DNA of 58,475 bases from contig JAUCBJ010009015.1 of the NCBI GenBank assembly GCA_032718475.1, forward strand, positions 1 through 58,475, given 5' to 3'. Origin of the DNA: Nemertoderma westbladi (Eukaryota; Xenacoelomorpha; Nemertodermatida; Nemertodermatidae). Shown here piece by piece: positions 31,382 through 43,977 of this stretch. How positions within the stretch are numbered: position 1 is the stretch's first letter; the number at the start of each line of letters is the position of its first letter. The notes beneath the pieces are model-generated. The model searched no databases and had not been told where the DNA came from. It was given only the letters and a program-made list of their open reading frames with translations. A program made the translations under genes and the position numbers.

Positions 31382-32083
31382 ATAATTTAAAAATATTGCC
31401 GGAGTTAATTTTTTAATATAGTATTATATTTCATGCATATTCTAATCTGGACAATTATTTACACTATAAGTACTGTCAGACTGTAGTACAGCTTCAATAT
31501 CAAGCATAATACAGTAATACTGCAGTATTTACTTACAGTCAATGACTGACTCTGACTGTCTGAGTCAAAATTAGTCCAAATGCCAACAGCAGTACTCCAG
31601 CACTTCAGGTCTGTATGACAATGTGAACTTTAAAATGTTTCAGTTTAGTACAGTAGAAGGTAATACGGTACCGTACTGCCGTAGCCTAACAATGTAATAA
31701 TGCAGCACCTGTACAGCAGTAATAGGCCTGTCAACACATACTGACATACACCAAAAATGTAATGGTGTGTATCTTACTCCGTACTGCAGTACTGGTACTG
31801 GCTGACTAGCAGACTGTTACAGGTTTTTTTTTTTTTACTTTACCGGTACAAGCCTCATTTATTCACAAAATAATAAAAACCTTCAGAAATACAAACACAA
31901 TTATAGGCACTATAACAAACAATTAAAAACAGTAATTACAGAAACGCGGGAAACTACTATTACAGGTAGGCCCTACTGTAAAAAATTGTAAATGCTATGA
32001 TTGTACTGTATATACATACATGTAGGCCTACACCTGTACACTGTCAGTTGGGGAAAGATGCTTATTTAGGCAGTCTAGGTTAG

Positions 32084-32348
32084 CCAATCTACTACTGTTA
32101 GGAAACCTTCTTCTACAATATAAATACATTTTATTGTTACTAATCAGCATTACGGTTGGTTCCAATCTACTACTGTTAGGAAACCTTCTTCTACAATATA
32201 AATGCATTTAACTAATCAGCATTACGGTTGGTTCCAATCTACTACTGTTAGGAAACCTTCTTCTACAATATAAATACATTTTATTGTTACTAATCAGCAT
32301 TACGGTTGGTTCCAATCTACTACTGTTAGGAAACCTTCTTCTACAATA
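32084..32348 (+). repeat. Tandem repeat, 72-78-bp units, ~3.4 copies
   Basis: Units start CCAATCTACTACTGTTAGG at 32084, 32162, 32234 and 32312; unit 2 is six bases shorter. It lies within the left arm of T1 and is absent from the right arm. Confidence 0.9.
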
Positions 32349-32690
32349 TTATCTTCTATAAAACTGCCTATATAGGCAGTTTTCGTCGTTTTTTGCGATA
32401 AATTTGATGATTTAAACCACTTAAACGCAAATTGGCATATGAAGAATTTTACGTAATTGAGATACACTTGTCACTCAACTATTGAGAAAAAATTAGAAAA
32501 ATCCATCTAAGCTTCTTTGATCTATTATCAATATAAGATTTAAAGTTCTAGTATAATTACCAGTGGCTAAAAATCACATGGCCGCTGGGCCTAAATAGGA
32601 AAATTTTCAATGATGCCAGGTTCCTAAATAAGAAGTTCGATGTATCCTGGTATCTATAAGATATTCGCGGTTCCTAAATAAGAAGCTTAC

Positions 32691-33893
32691 TGTAAAAGCT
32701 TTTGTGGGATATAACTGGCCCTTTTGCTCCGCAATCCAGTTTCCCCCAATGCGCTCAAATACTCTAAAACTGCCTGGCTCGAGTGGCACAACATGCCCGC
32801 TGGTTGGCTGATTTGCTGTACGTGTATGGCCTCTTTGTTCTGTTTGATCAACCAATCAGAGCGATGGTCAACCAATCAGAGCGATTTCGCCTTGTGTTGG
32901 CTACAGGCTGCAAAGGCTAGGGAGGTTTGGCATTTCGACATTCGTGGAACCTATGGAATCTGGAGCTCTGCCAATGAGAGCTATTCCTCTTTGTGTTGAA
33001 AGCTACCTGCAACAGCCCACAGGGATCAGTGTGTTGGTTTTCCATGCCAGAACATCGGCTGTGGAATGATGCTGTGTTTCAGACTTTAGCCAAACATTAG
33101 AACGGCTTTGATCACCGGAACGTATAACTGTTATCATATCAACTCATATCATACCATATCTACTCATATCAACTCAAACAAATCGCACCAGTACCAGTAC
33201 ACACCGCATTATTTTACTGCTATTTACTGTCGGTTATTAATTGTATCAGTTGATGGAATATTATATTTGGATAATATCGATAAAGAATCATAAAACCCCA
33301 TCTTCTTGATATACTGAAGGTAAGAGACCGGTTACATATAGCAATTGCGACTCACATTATATTGGTTTTGGAGTGAATCTAATGCTATTTCATAGGCACT
33401 ACATGGGTCAATTGCTGTTCTCTTTATATGTGACTAAAATTAGTGAAGGTCGGCAGATTGGTGTGCAGCATCGTGCAATAGTGTGCATGAGTGAGTGTGA
33501 TCGATAACTAAGCATCTCCTAAAGAATGCGCCTTATACGTGAATCACAAGCCATATCGTTGTGTTTAGTGTAAGTCATAACTCTGTTTACATATTTAGAG
33601 CGCCACGTCCTAAAGGAACTGTTAATATTTCCCGAAAGTGAATAATATTTGTCAGAGATTATATATTAACGATCAATCGAATAATATAGTAGGCTTACAC
33701 AGCAATAAGGTCAGAGCTTCCGAATCCAGTCTCCCGGGTATATCCAGCGGGTGAATGGTCGCGCATAGGCCGGCTTTGGCTAATGTAGTGTTTATTTGTA
33801 TTAAATACTTGTCATAGGCTAAAGTCGATTTATAACCTAGAAGACATATAAATTTGGCAGGTTAAACTGCTAAAGGTCTAAAAAGCGCGAACA
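32691..33893 (+). repeat. LTR copy B (5' LTR of E2)
   Basis: Starts TGTAAAAGCTTTTGTGGG and ends AAGCGCGAACA. About 18 substitutions and one 4-5-bp indel separate it from copy C. Contains a duplicated CCAATCAGAGCGATGGTCAA-type block. Confidence 0.9.
32843..32885 (+). promoter_or_regulatory. Tandem CCAAT boxes in LTR B
   Basis: Two copies of AACCAATCAGAGCGAT 20 bp apart, also present in LTR C (44136-44172) and as a single related box in LTR A. They are likely promoter-proximal NF-Y-type sites of the LTR promoter. The role is inferred. Confidence 0.5.
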
Positions 33894-36074
33894 ATAACAG
33901 TTATTGCTTCTTTATTGCCGTAAGCAATAAAGCTGAAGTACCGGTCGACCGGTAACCAGTAGGCCTAACTACCTAACCACCGGAACCGGTACTTACAACA
34001 GTACAGGTACATCAGTATTATTCGATTTTGATAATTATATACCGGTAGGTCTTGATAGTTAATCAGGGACTGCAGCCCTGGTTTTTTATTGAGATTTTAC
34101 TTATTTCTGTCAGTTTTATTTATTAGTAGGCTAATATTGAGCAGAAGACGTGTAAGCCTGCTCAGATTGTACAGATAATTTGTAGGCTGGACTGTTGTCT
34201 GGCTGTTGTTAGGTCTGAAGACATTGCGGTGTGTGTAGAGTATCTGTCCGATAAAGTACTAGTTAGGAACGTGGGTGCAGCCAGTGCTGTAAGGTAAACC
34301 CCCCCGAAAGAATAAGTCGTACTACTCGGTTAGAACGCATACTAACTAACCATTTCGGAATCTGCATATACTGTAGTTTATTTAGGCTTGATAGTAGTCC
34401 GCCAGCGTTTAGTCTGTATTTTGTTTGTGTAGTCTGTACAGGTACCGTAATATTTCTTATTCAGATAATTTGTAGGCTAGATTGTTGTCTGGCTGTTGTT
34501 AGGTCTGAAGAGATTGTGGTGTGTGTAGAGTATCTGTCCGATAAAGTACTAGTTAGGAACGTAGGGGCAGCCAGTGTTGTAAGGTAAATCCCCCCCGAAA
34601 GAATAAGTCGTCCTACTCGGTTAGAACGCATACTAACTAACCATTTCGGAATCTGCACATACTGTAGTTTATTTAGGCTTGATAGTAGTCTGCCAGCGTT
34701 TGGTTTGTATTTTCTTTGAGTAGTCTGTACGGGTAGCGTAATATTTATTATTCAGAGTTTATGCGATTATTCGCAACATTCATACCCCCAAGTTTATTCC
34801 TACAGTAATTGTGCTTGTTATACATACCGTTGTAGTTAAATTAACCCCGGTACTACATCAGGGCTGCTTCGCGTAGGTCACTCCGGCAGATACCTTGGTT
34901 CTTTTAGCTGTACAAGTATTTTTAACTGCTGATTATTTGTTATACAAGTACTTGTACCTAATCTAGGGTTTAGTGTACAGTGCTTTCTGAAGGTAATTAG
35001 TGTGTAGGCAGTATATTTGTGTTGTAAAGTGGTTAATAGGCACGTTGGCTCTGGTAGGCCGCGGTAATTAACTTCTAGGTAGGAACACTCCGTGAAACAT
35101 AACGTAGTACTTATAGCGATACGGCTATAAGTCGTCAGACGGTGGTATTTTTCCTATCTGGACAATGCAATATATTTACTACTGCGTATTATTTTCAAAT
35201 ACCGTAGTATCCTGTCCGCTGTAATAACCAGATATTCTAACCCTTTGTTAGGCTGGTTTGTAGATTTCTTGTAAAATTACCCTAAAAAATTCGTACGTGT
35301 AATTTTTTGTGTTTATTTAGAGATTGTAATCTCACCAGAATTGTAAGTAATTTGTAGACAAGTAACTTAGGCAAGTAGAATTATTTGTTTTAGTGTCCAA
35401 CAAGTAGCACTTCACTGAAAGCGCACCGCTTCTGTGTAGTGACTCCTTCCCGGAAATAATAACATCTATTTCAATATTGTAACAAACCCTCATACGGGTA
35501 TATATATATATATATTATAAATCAACTTAAACCGATTTATAAAATAGTAGGCCTGTCATACAACAATTAGGTCTTAATATCAGTTGGATTACTGCTTAAA
35601 TAACGGTAATAAAGTAACGTAAAGTAACAAAGTAACCCCTAAAATTCAGAAATTCAATTATTCTAAAATAATTGACATACCGGTATTTACAATAGGCTTA
35701 TTATATTTATTTCAATAAATTTAGGCTGAACTTATATACCCGGTACCGGTATTCTGTAATTGATTCTAGTTTATAATTATACTTATATACTATAAGTGTA
35801 AAGTTGTATACCGGTATTCACGATAGGCTTATTATATATTTCTATATATTTGTGCTGAAATTATATACCGGTATTCTGTGACAAACCTATTTAACCATAA
35901 TACTTATATATACTATAAGTGTATACCGGTATTCTGATACATTGTATATATATCACGTTACACTGAGTAACGGTATCGGTAATTAATTAATAGGCTAACA
36001 GTAATACTGAATTACCATAATTGCTTTAACTGTAATTATAGCAGTAGGCATTGCACTCAACTGTACAAACAAAC
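33894..36074. other. E2 leader (non-coding)
   Basis: Over 2.1 kb between the 5' LTR and gag, with no supported gene. It contains a two-copy 291-bp tandem repeat (34172-34753) and many ACCGGT and GGCCTA palindromes, especially in 35690-35960. No clear tRNA primer site follows the LTR. Confidence 0.6.
34172..34753 (+). repeat. 291-bp tandem repeat, two copies
   Basis: Units 34172-34462 and 34463-34753, both starting CAGATAATTTGTAGGCT. They are about 95% identical by eye and include a short run of seven to eight C. Confidence 0.9.
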
Positions 36075-38492
36075 ATGTCTGACACAACCCAATCACTGTC
36101 AGATAGTCTCTTAGAAAGTGTTAGAATGACTGTTAGACAGTGTCTTAAAAAGATCAGTGACCCAGATCAAAGTATAGAACATCCCAGACAAAAGTCTAAG
36201 TCCCCTCCTACTGTAGGAAAGGCCATCCCTACAGTAGTAGTATCAGACCCTAGACTAATTCAACACCGTAGGTCTATCATCGGCACTCGGGCCCAAGTCA
36301 AGCGGGATCAAGAAGCAGCTGTCAAACAGCAACAACATCCTAGCCAAGAACTTGGTTCGCAGCGGCCCGATAGCTCCAGTAGTTCGGATACTGTAGAGCT
36401 GACACCCGAACGCAGAGCGAAGATGGCGGATACGGTTTATTCAGATCCCCTTCTCATTCTTCCTGCAGCAGTGCTAACTACGGTATTGATTGCGGTGGAG
36501 GAACACCAAATCGATTGGGCGAGAAGTAAGCGATCAACCAAAGACAGTTATGCGGGATACGCAAGGGAGGAGCTGATATCTATTGTCGAGTCGCAATGGA
36601 ACTTCCCCGGACCCGGACTCCCGTTTGACTTATCAGAAGCTACCTGGGAAGACATACACAGGATGGGAGTGACAGAAGATACTATGGATCCAGCTGTGTG
36701 GAAGAGGTCAGCAGCAGGATATGTACAGGGATTCTTCGGCTCTTTGGAGCAATTAGAGGAACAACTGTTTCGACAACCCCAAGGACCTCAAGAGCAGAAA
36801 GAGCTGCTTTATCAAGTACGCGAAAGAACTTTACGCATTAGGCTAATCCTATCGGCCTTTGAGGAAGCTTCGAAAAGAAGACAGGACACGTCGTTGCAAG
36901 TTGCTGTCAAGAATTGGTTCCAGCGAGTGAGTCTCAAGATTCAAGGAACGGCCAAGTGGAAATCTCAGTTGGCTGAGCACCCAACCTATGGAGAATCAAC
37001 CAACGCCACCTTTTCCCAAGTGGAAAGCGAAGTGACAGAAGAGAAACCGCGAACGAGAGACGCTATTGACATCTCTCTGTCAGAATATCAACGATTCCTA
37101 GGTGACGAAGAGTTGAGGAGACGGCTGTCTGGACTTCGCCCTAATAGTGAAGGAACCAAGCTTGTGTTGGACGCAATCGATGCGGAAATGTTAGCCGCAA
37201 ACCAAGCTAAATTTGATGAAAGACTTCGCATCGCTAGGGTCCAAGAAGAACAAATAAAGAAAAAACGGATAGAGGACAGAAAGATAGCAGCAGCGGCAGC
37301 GGCAGAGGTAGAAGCGGAAAGAAAAGCGGCCGAAGTGAAAAGAAAAGCGGCCGAAGCGGAAAGAAAAGCGGTGGTAGCAGCGGCAGTGGCAGTGGCAGAA
37401 GTGGAAAGAAAGCGAGCAGTGGCAGAAGCAGAACGGAGAGCAGCTGAAGAAATCACCCAACTGGAGTTGGAAAATCTTCAAGAGAAGCGAGACTGCATAA
37501 ATAAACAGTTAACAGCTAGTCAAATGCAGATGATGAGTCGATCTACCCCCAAAAGACAGGGGTATACATCATCTGAGGAAGGCGATACCACCAATACTGA
37601 AGGCGGAGGAAATAGATCTCGTCTAAGTAGGCGTAGAAGAACATCTCACCGTCACAAGTTGCCTGATTTGCCCCCAGCTGTTAAGAGACAACTAGCTAGC
37701 ATAGACTTAGGTTGTACAGAACCCACAGACCAAATTATTACCGTAGAGAGACTCCCTACTATAGTGGATGAACCTGAAATAATTAGGCCTGTTCTCAAAG
37801 CCACCCCTTTGGTGATGGAGACACCTGTGCTCCCGGAACCTACTTCTAAATTCCCTTTGCACAGCACAAAACTACCTGTGCCCAGTAGAACAACCCCTGA
37901 GACAATTCCTGTCCTGGGCTCCGAGCGAATTATCAATGATTTGTCGCCCGTTGCCCCTCGTACGCCCGCTACTACGTTGGCGAATCCTGCTTCAGCGGTT
38001 GATTGGGTGGATGAGAGACGGCGGGGGATGGATCTCCTGCTCGGGCAGATGCAGGAGACTGTTCAACAGTTCAAGGGAACCGTAAGGGAAAGTAGGTTAG
38101 AGTTGCAAGAAGTGCAGCAAAATATCGCGTTAGAACGCGATAAATTAGTAAATATACAAAAGGGTATACCACCATCCCCTGTAACAATGTGTCAACCTGT
38201 TAGGTCTGAGGTATTTCATGCGCAAGGTGTGGAGCCTACACGCATCTATACTGCTAGTGAAGTAGAAACTCCTATAGTCAACCCTATTAAGGGTAATTAT
38301 AAACCTGTTGACAATAATATTCCATATAGACCTGATAATAATCCAAGAAATTTATATACTGATAACTCAATATTAAATAATACGATGGCCCAAGAAAGTT
38401 TTACGCGTCAAATGGCTAGAACCGAAGCACGACAAGCGGTAAAGGTGGGAGAGATCGTTAAATTCAACGGAGATTCAACGGTTACCTTTTAA
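36075..38492 (+). pseudogene. gag: E2 gag, N-terminal part
   Basis: First ATG 36075 (a TTG 24 bp upstream is in frame but not needed). It is charged and low-complexity. Residues ~380-480 form a long coiled coil rich in A, E, K and R (AAEVEAERKAAEVKRKAAE type), then S/T/P-rich linkers. The end of the frame, KFNGDSTVTF, is the start of the DUF1759-like capsid domain. TAA follows (38490-38492), but the domain continues in another frame (PFNEYYKDN...), so a frameshift lies near 38475-38485. Confidence 0.75.
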
Positions 38493-40455
38493 TGAATATT
38501 ATAAAGATAACATACAGAACTCTGTGCTATCTAATGGAGAGAAACTTAGATTCCTCATCGAGTGCTTGGAAGGATCTCCCAAGTTAATGGCGTTAAAGTT
38601 TATTGGACATCCAGATGGATTAAGACAAGTTTGGGATACATTAAACATCAGGTATGGTAATAGGAATAACATAGCTAGGTATTTGTATGCAAAATTGGTA
38701 GCGCCCCGAAAGTTCATTAGCAGCGGGATTATCGAGTTTTCCGATGAGATTCAGGAGATCTGTAGACAATTAGATTGGCTAGGTAAGTCTCATGAATATC
38801 AGAGTTCTATGGTTATTGGAGCCGTAGCATCTACTTTGCCGAAGGGTGGAGTAGGTACACGCTGGGACAAGAAAGTATTATATATGATGGAGCAACAACG
38901 ACGAGACCCTACCATGGCTGATCTCATGTCATTCTTGGATGTAGAAGTAAAATTACAGCTCCTAAAGCAGTCCAGAGAGAAGACCACGGAAAATAAGGTA
39001 AGTGAGAAACCCGTTTCTAGGAGAAAGGTAATACCAGTGTGTTATACAGACGGCGGCGAAAGCCAGGCTTCTCAAGAGGAAGACAGCGGGAAAGACACTG
39101 AAAGATCTTACTATGACAACAAAGCAACTAGGGACGTAAGTAAATTCAAGTCTCGAACCAATGACAGGAGAGAACAGATAAGAACAACTCCCCCTACGAC
39201 TCCTAAGAGAATTCATAGAAGAAAGCCCGAGGAAAGAACAAGTGTGCACCACACAGCACAGGTTAAAGTAAGTAACATCAAGCCCAAATGTGTGTTGTGC
39301 GACGGGCCCCACCGTTTAAGTGCGTGTGATGAATTCCTGAGGAAATCATTAAAAGATAGACGTGAAATCATGTGGGATAAGCGGTTGTGTTATAATTGCC
39401 TCAGACGAGGACACCAACGGCGAACCTGTTACTCCGACGCGAGGTGTGCTAAGTGCGGCGCGAAACATCATATCTTGTTACACACTGAATTCGAAAGAAA
39501 CAGCCCGAGTCAGGTAAGTGAGTCCGAACTACATGTCCAATTCAGTGATGTGAACAACACTGACCAAAGTTCTGAGATGGAAGGATTCTATACGGATGAA
39601 TTCTCCGACGAAAACGAATCCTGTTACCTAATAAATACCGCAGTGTATCGAGCACTTACGTATGAAAGAGACCCCGACAGTGAGCCCCCCTTAACTACTT
39701 CCGATCGACAACCATCTTGGAAAGCACCAACTTCCAATGTTAGAATCCGAGAATTTCCTGTAGTGCAGTTGAGAGTTCACGGTCCTGACAAAAGTTATAT
39801 AGTGAACGCCCTTCTTGACTCCGGCAGCACAGGAACATTCATCGACAAAGAGCTAGCCGAGGACATCTTTGCTGGACAACCCAAATTCCGAACCAAGTTA
39901 AACATGTCAGGAATTATGCAAGTTTGGAAATCTACAGTGATTGCAGATTACTACGTAGGCGCGTTGTCCACCTCCCAGGATGAACTAGGAGAACGCAGTA
40001 TAAGGTCAGTAAAAATGGTGGCGATAAAGAACTTCACTAGGCCTACCAGTCAAGTGGAACCTTATAACTGGGATGAGGATGACTTCACCCATCATCATAA
40101 GATACCTAGATTCAACACAGACTACCCTGGAGTGCAAATACTCATCGGCCAAAATGCGCATGAGGCGCTTGAGACATTGGAGAAATGGCCTGCTCAACCG
40201 CAACCACTACAAACTTATGCGGGAAGAACTAGAGTAGGTTGGTACCTTACTGGTCCGTCCCGTAGAACACTCATGGAAAGGTTGTCCAAAGAACGGGTCT
40301 ACCAAGTAAGTGAATGGGAAGTGGAGAGCAGTGAGGTGGGCGATCCAACTGAGGGAATACCATACTCCTCAGATAATGACGATATTAACTCTAATGTAGA
40401 TCAATGGAGACATTGCCTTGGGACGATTAATCCAGCCAACATCGCTTCCAGATGA
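38493..40455 (+). pseudogene. gag: E2 capsid, zinc knuckles, protease and RNase H tail remnant
   Basis: Continues the DUF1759-like domain (SNGEKLRFLIECLEG). Knuckle region: CVLC from residue ~256 of the 38524 frame, a canonical CYNCLRRGHQRRTC, and CAKCGAKHHILLH. Aspartic protease site LLDSGSTGTF with Asp ~432. After ~40390 the frame jumps to DQWRHC and INPANIASR, which match WRHCPGVLNPADITSR in E1 at 8839-8895. Reverse transcriptase and RNase H core between protease and this tail are therefore deleted. TGA is at 40453-40455; the tail frame continues afterwards (GWLSGPNFL) to ~40726. Confidence 0.8.
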
Positions 40456-42378
40456 GCAACTCCTCAAGAACTGATAGATACTCCAGGTTGGTTAAGTGGA
40501 CCCAACTTCCTAAGTAAAGAAGAAGATGAATGGCCTCCTCAGCTTACCACGGTGGAGATTAGACAGGCCAAGGGAGCGGAGAAAGTAACACAACAACTCA
40601 ATCGCCCAGCTGGTCGTTTATGTTTACTGGAAAGAGACCGAAAACTGTCCGGAAACTATGGAAGACAAGATACTCTTCCTACGACCACTTCCCTAATCCA
40701 ACAAATATCTAGGGACTCCATAACATAACAACATACGGAGTGGGTGTGTGACTATATTATTTATATTGTTCTTATTATTTTATATTTATGTACGTATTAT
40801 TATGTAATTTTATTATAATCGTTTTCTTTAATTTTGTTTAGTAGAATGTTATTTTAGCGATTATTTAGTAGATTAGTGCAATATATTACTTAATTACTTA
40901 TGTATATTATATATTTAGTGCGATGGCGAGAAATAATTCTTTTTCTCTTTCCTTACTGTCCGTATCATATTATAAATACGTGACTACAGTAAGATGAAAT
41001 ATCCGTACTTATTAAAGTACAATAAAGCTCCTACTATATTCAAGTATTATTGGTAGGCAGAGTATTAGGAATGCAAAGTTCAGATCCTTGTGTCTCGGCT
41101 AAACCAAGCTCTGGGTAGACCTTGGAAACGACTTGCCTCTTCACACTGACATTGCTTCGTGCGATATTGCTCTCATACCGTATATTAAATAATACATATA
41201 GTAGCGTGATGTCCCTTTAACAGTAGCGTAAAACGCAAAATAAATCTGTTAAACCCTTTGACCATCTGCAATTCTAGTCGATTAAGATATCGTGGCACCC
41301 ACCGATATACTTGAAAGACAAAATTTAGAATCAGTGGTTAACGTCCCCAGAAAAGTTCTGGAATAAATCGGTGCCCATCTTAAATATTATATAATTAATA
41401 TTTATAAAATTCTATAAATCAAAATCTGTTAAAATTTAGATCCTTTGAAATTATAGTCAATTAAGATATCATAGCACTTACCGATACTCTTAAAAGGACA
41501 AAATTCCTAAAATAAAGGATCCTCGTCCCCAGACATGTTCGGGAATAAAATTGTGTCTATTTAATATTAAATAATAAAATTACGGGAATAAATTTAAATT
41601 CATTTTTTAATGAATTTGATAAATTGTTATTTTTTACAATTTATAACATTCCCAAAATTCCATTAATTAATAGATCATGGGAGCGGAGATTCACCCTATT
41701 AAGTGTATTAGTGTGCGAGAATCTCCAATATATAGTCAATAGCCGATAAAATTCATAAAATCATATATAAAGAGGGATATTGACAATTAAAGAATTACTA
41801 TTAAATAGCATCCCAGATCTGTATGCATGAGAATTACCCTAATTCTACTGCTAGCTTTTCATAATGTCACCATAGCAACAACCACGCTAGAATTAGAAGC
41901 GAGTTAACAGAACAATAAAAAGCTTACTCATTGAATAGCATACGGAATAAATAGCACACCGCTAGTATCCAAGGATACATAATAACAACGTGACATTCTG
42001 GAAGGCACTTGACTAACGGACAAATGACCCGAATGTGTGATAGAATGTGTACAATTTGTGACAGTTACGTGGAATTTGTGCGTTTGTAGGTGAATGTTAC
42101 TACTAAGGTGTGTTTACAGTAGCGAGTCGCAGTTGTGAAAGTAACCCTAACTCTGCAGTAAGAACCTGAAGTAAATCTACACCCTTGGGACGGACAGTGG
42201 AGTGACTCGTGCCGGTTGTCGTTGTCGTTGTGTAGCTACTACGTTGGTGAAAAACACGGCGGCGACGGTATATCGGCACTGAGGATCTTGCACTGTCCAG
42301 GGGCCGAGAGGGGTAGGCGGCGAAGCTCGCTGGCCTAATTATAACTCATTATAACATTGATTAACTCATATAGCAGAT
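40456..42378. other. E2 spacer between pol remnant and ORF-Z
   Basis: 40456-40726 continues the pol tail frame after the stop. The remainder is AT-rich and non-coding, with a diverged 180-bp tandem duplication (41242 and 41422, both AAATCTGTTAAA followed by ATTAAGATATC). No integrase is present. From ~42180 a GC-richer leader precedes the ORF-Z start. Confidence 0.6.
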
Positions 42379-43200
42379 ATGACTGAGTTGATAGAAGATG
42401 ATCTTGGTATCAGGGAGCGATATACTCTACCTATACAAGCGTTTGTTGATAGCTTGATACGCGGCGACGCTGGTCCAACTACTACGAAGGACGATGGTCG
42501 TTATTTCGAACCGCCAATGTCCCAGGAGCAACTTACGCGTGAGTTGGACTATAGAAAATTCACCGCTCGCTATACGCATCGTAATGGTACGTATATGGGC
42601 TTCTTAACTACTGGTCATCCTATCGATTTACACGATACGGACGATGTCGACACCAAAAGGGAAATGGTTTTATTTAAATATCATACCCAGCGGAGTCGTA
42701 ACGATAAACCGAGAATAGAACACAAGAATTCTATTCGAAACAGGCTCGAAAGAGAAGACATTGGAGAGCCGGATAAACGCAGCGACTTCAACAAATATCT
42801 GGAATTCTTGAGAGAAACATATCTCAATATTACCAGTCAACAGAATCTAGAAACTCGATATCCTCAAGGTATACATCATGACCGCATGGTGAAACTCAAA
42901 CGGCTCTATTCCACTATGATGTATCTTACCGCCGATCGATCGCTACCTGTTGTACCGGATAGCTTCGAACAGATGGAGGAACATTGTAAACTGGAGAAAG
43001 ATCACTCGCGTTTCCCCTACAAGACTTGCGTCTTTGGTATTATTGCGATGAATGCCCTAGACCCAACCAACAAACGGAAAGACATAAACATCCGCGGAGA
43101 CGTTGCGCTAAACACGGTTTTACTCGCTATACTTACGGGAGTTTCGAGCGAAATTTGTTTGACGTATCACCTACGCGCGTTCGACTCAGACGATCCTTAA
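42379..43200 (+). pseudogene. E2 ORF-Z, N-terminal and middle part
   Basis: ATG 42379, 273 codons open. Charged N-terminus; the segment RFPYKTCVFGIIAMNAL lines up with the KTGMGFIA region of E1 ORF-Z and the HCGAVAMGQL region of E3. The frame is lost near 43150: the next frame (to 43340) continues with RVPEYSIRPPHSL. Assigned to ORF-Z mainly by position before the LTR and by the shared C-terminal end further on. Confidence 0.6.
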
Positions 43201-43900
43201 ATAAACCAATGATCAGAGTTCCGGAATACTCGATCAGACCTCCTCATTCCCTAATGAGACCTCAGACTCTTGATCCTATTAGTATGACAGATCCTCCCAA
43301 GCTGTACTCACTGTTCAAAGATCTAGTGTTACCCGAATAATTAGTCGGTGGCACTCCGGTTGTGGGCTCCCTAAATATCCGCCCATCTTACCTGGCCGGA
43401 TTGGGGCGCGGACACCTAATATTGCCATTCAACCGTATAATCGTCCCGTTTAACACGATACAACCCGTCATCAAGGTGGAGGAGAGCGTTGTACGAAACG
43501 AGTTAGACGCTATTCTACAAAGATCAGAAAAGAAACCTACGTTTGTTCAGATAAACTTAAATTGTAACAGCAAGTCCAATCGGTAAACGGATTGGCTTTA
43601 TCTCAGTTCGATTGGGAAATCCAGAATCTCTAAGACGATATCAAACTTGGACGACCCTATTCTCTGCGAGAGTTTTTGGACGAACGTATCCAACGACGAG
43701 TGGAGGAAAATCAGCTCGAGGAGAAGCATATCGAAATGGACGAGACACCGGCCGTAACCCTAAACCTTCTGATACAATTGTATTGCACCCTTCACCCAGG
43801 AGTTATGGCCCTCCTAGTAAAGTGGCTCGCCCCAAATAGAAAAGGACTCTTGCCAAACTCAAAAAACTGCGTAAACGCCGTTCGCGCAAGAAAGACTAAC
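43201..43900 (+). pseudogene. E2 ORF-Z, C-terminal remnants
   Basis: Several short frames: 43201-43340, 43362-43586, and a final piece (~43765-43840) encoding IVLHPSPRSYGPPSKVARPK. That piece matches IILHPSPRSYSPPRKVARPK of E0 at ~685-745. The zinc-knuckle region present in E0, E1 and E3 is missing, so this copy carries a deletion as well as frameshifts and a stop. Confidence 0.7.
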
Positions 43901-43977
43901 TGTTTAGAGTATTTTTATATTTTAGAAACTGTGATTTTTTATATTTTATAGAATTAAATCCCATTTTCTGGGAGCAG

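Noticed and set aside
32045-32348. CRISPR-like array
   Set aside because: Units of 72-78 bp are contiguous tandem copies with no unique spacers, in a eukaryotic transposon.
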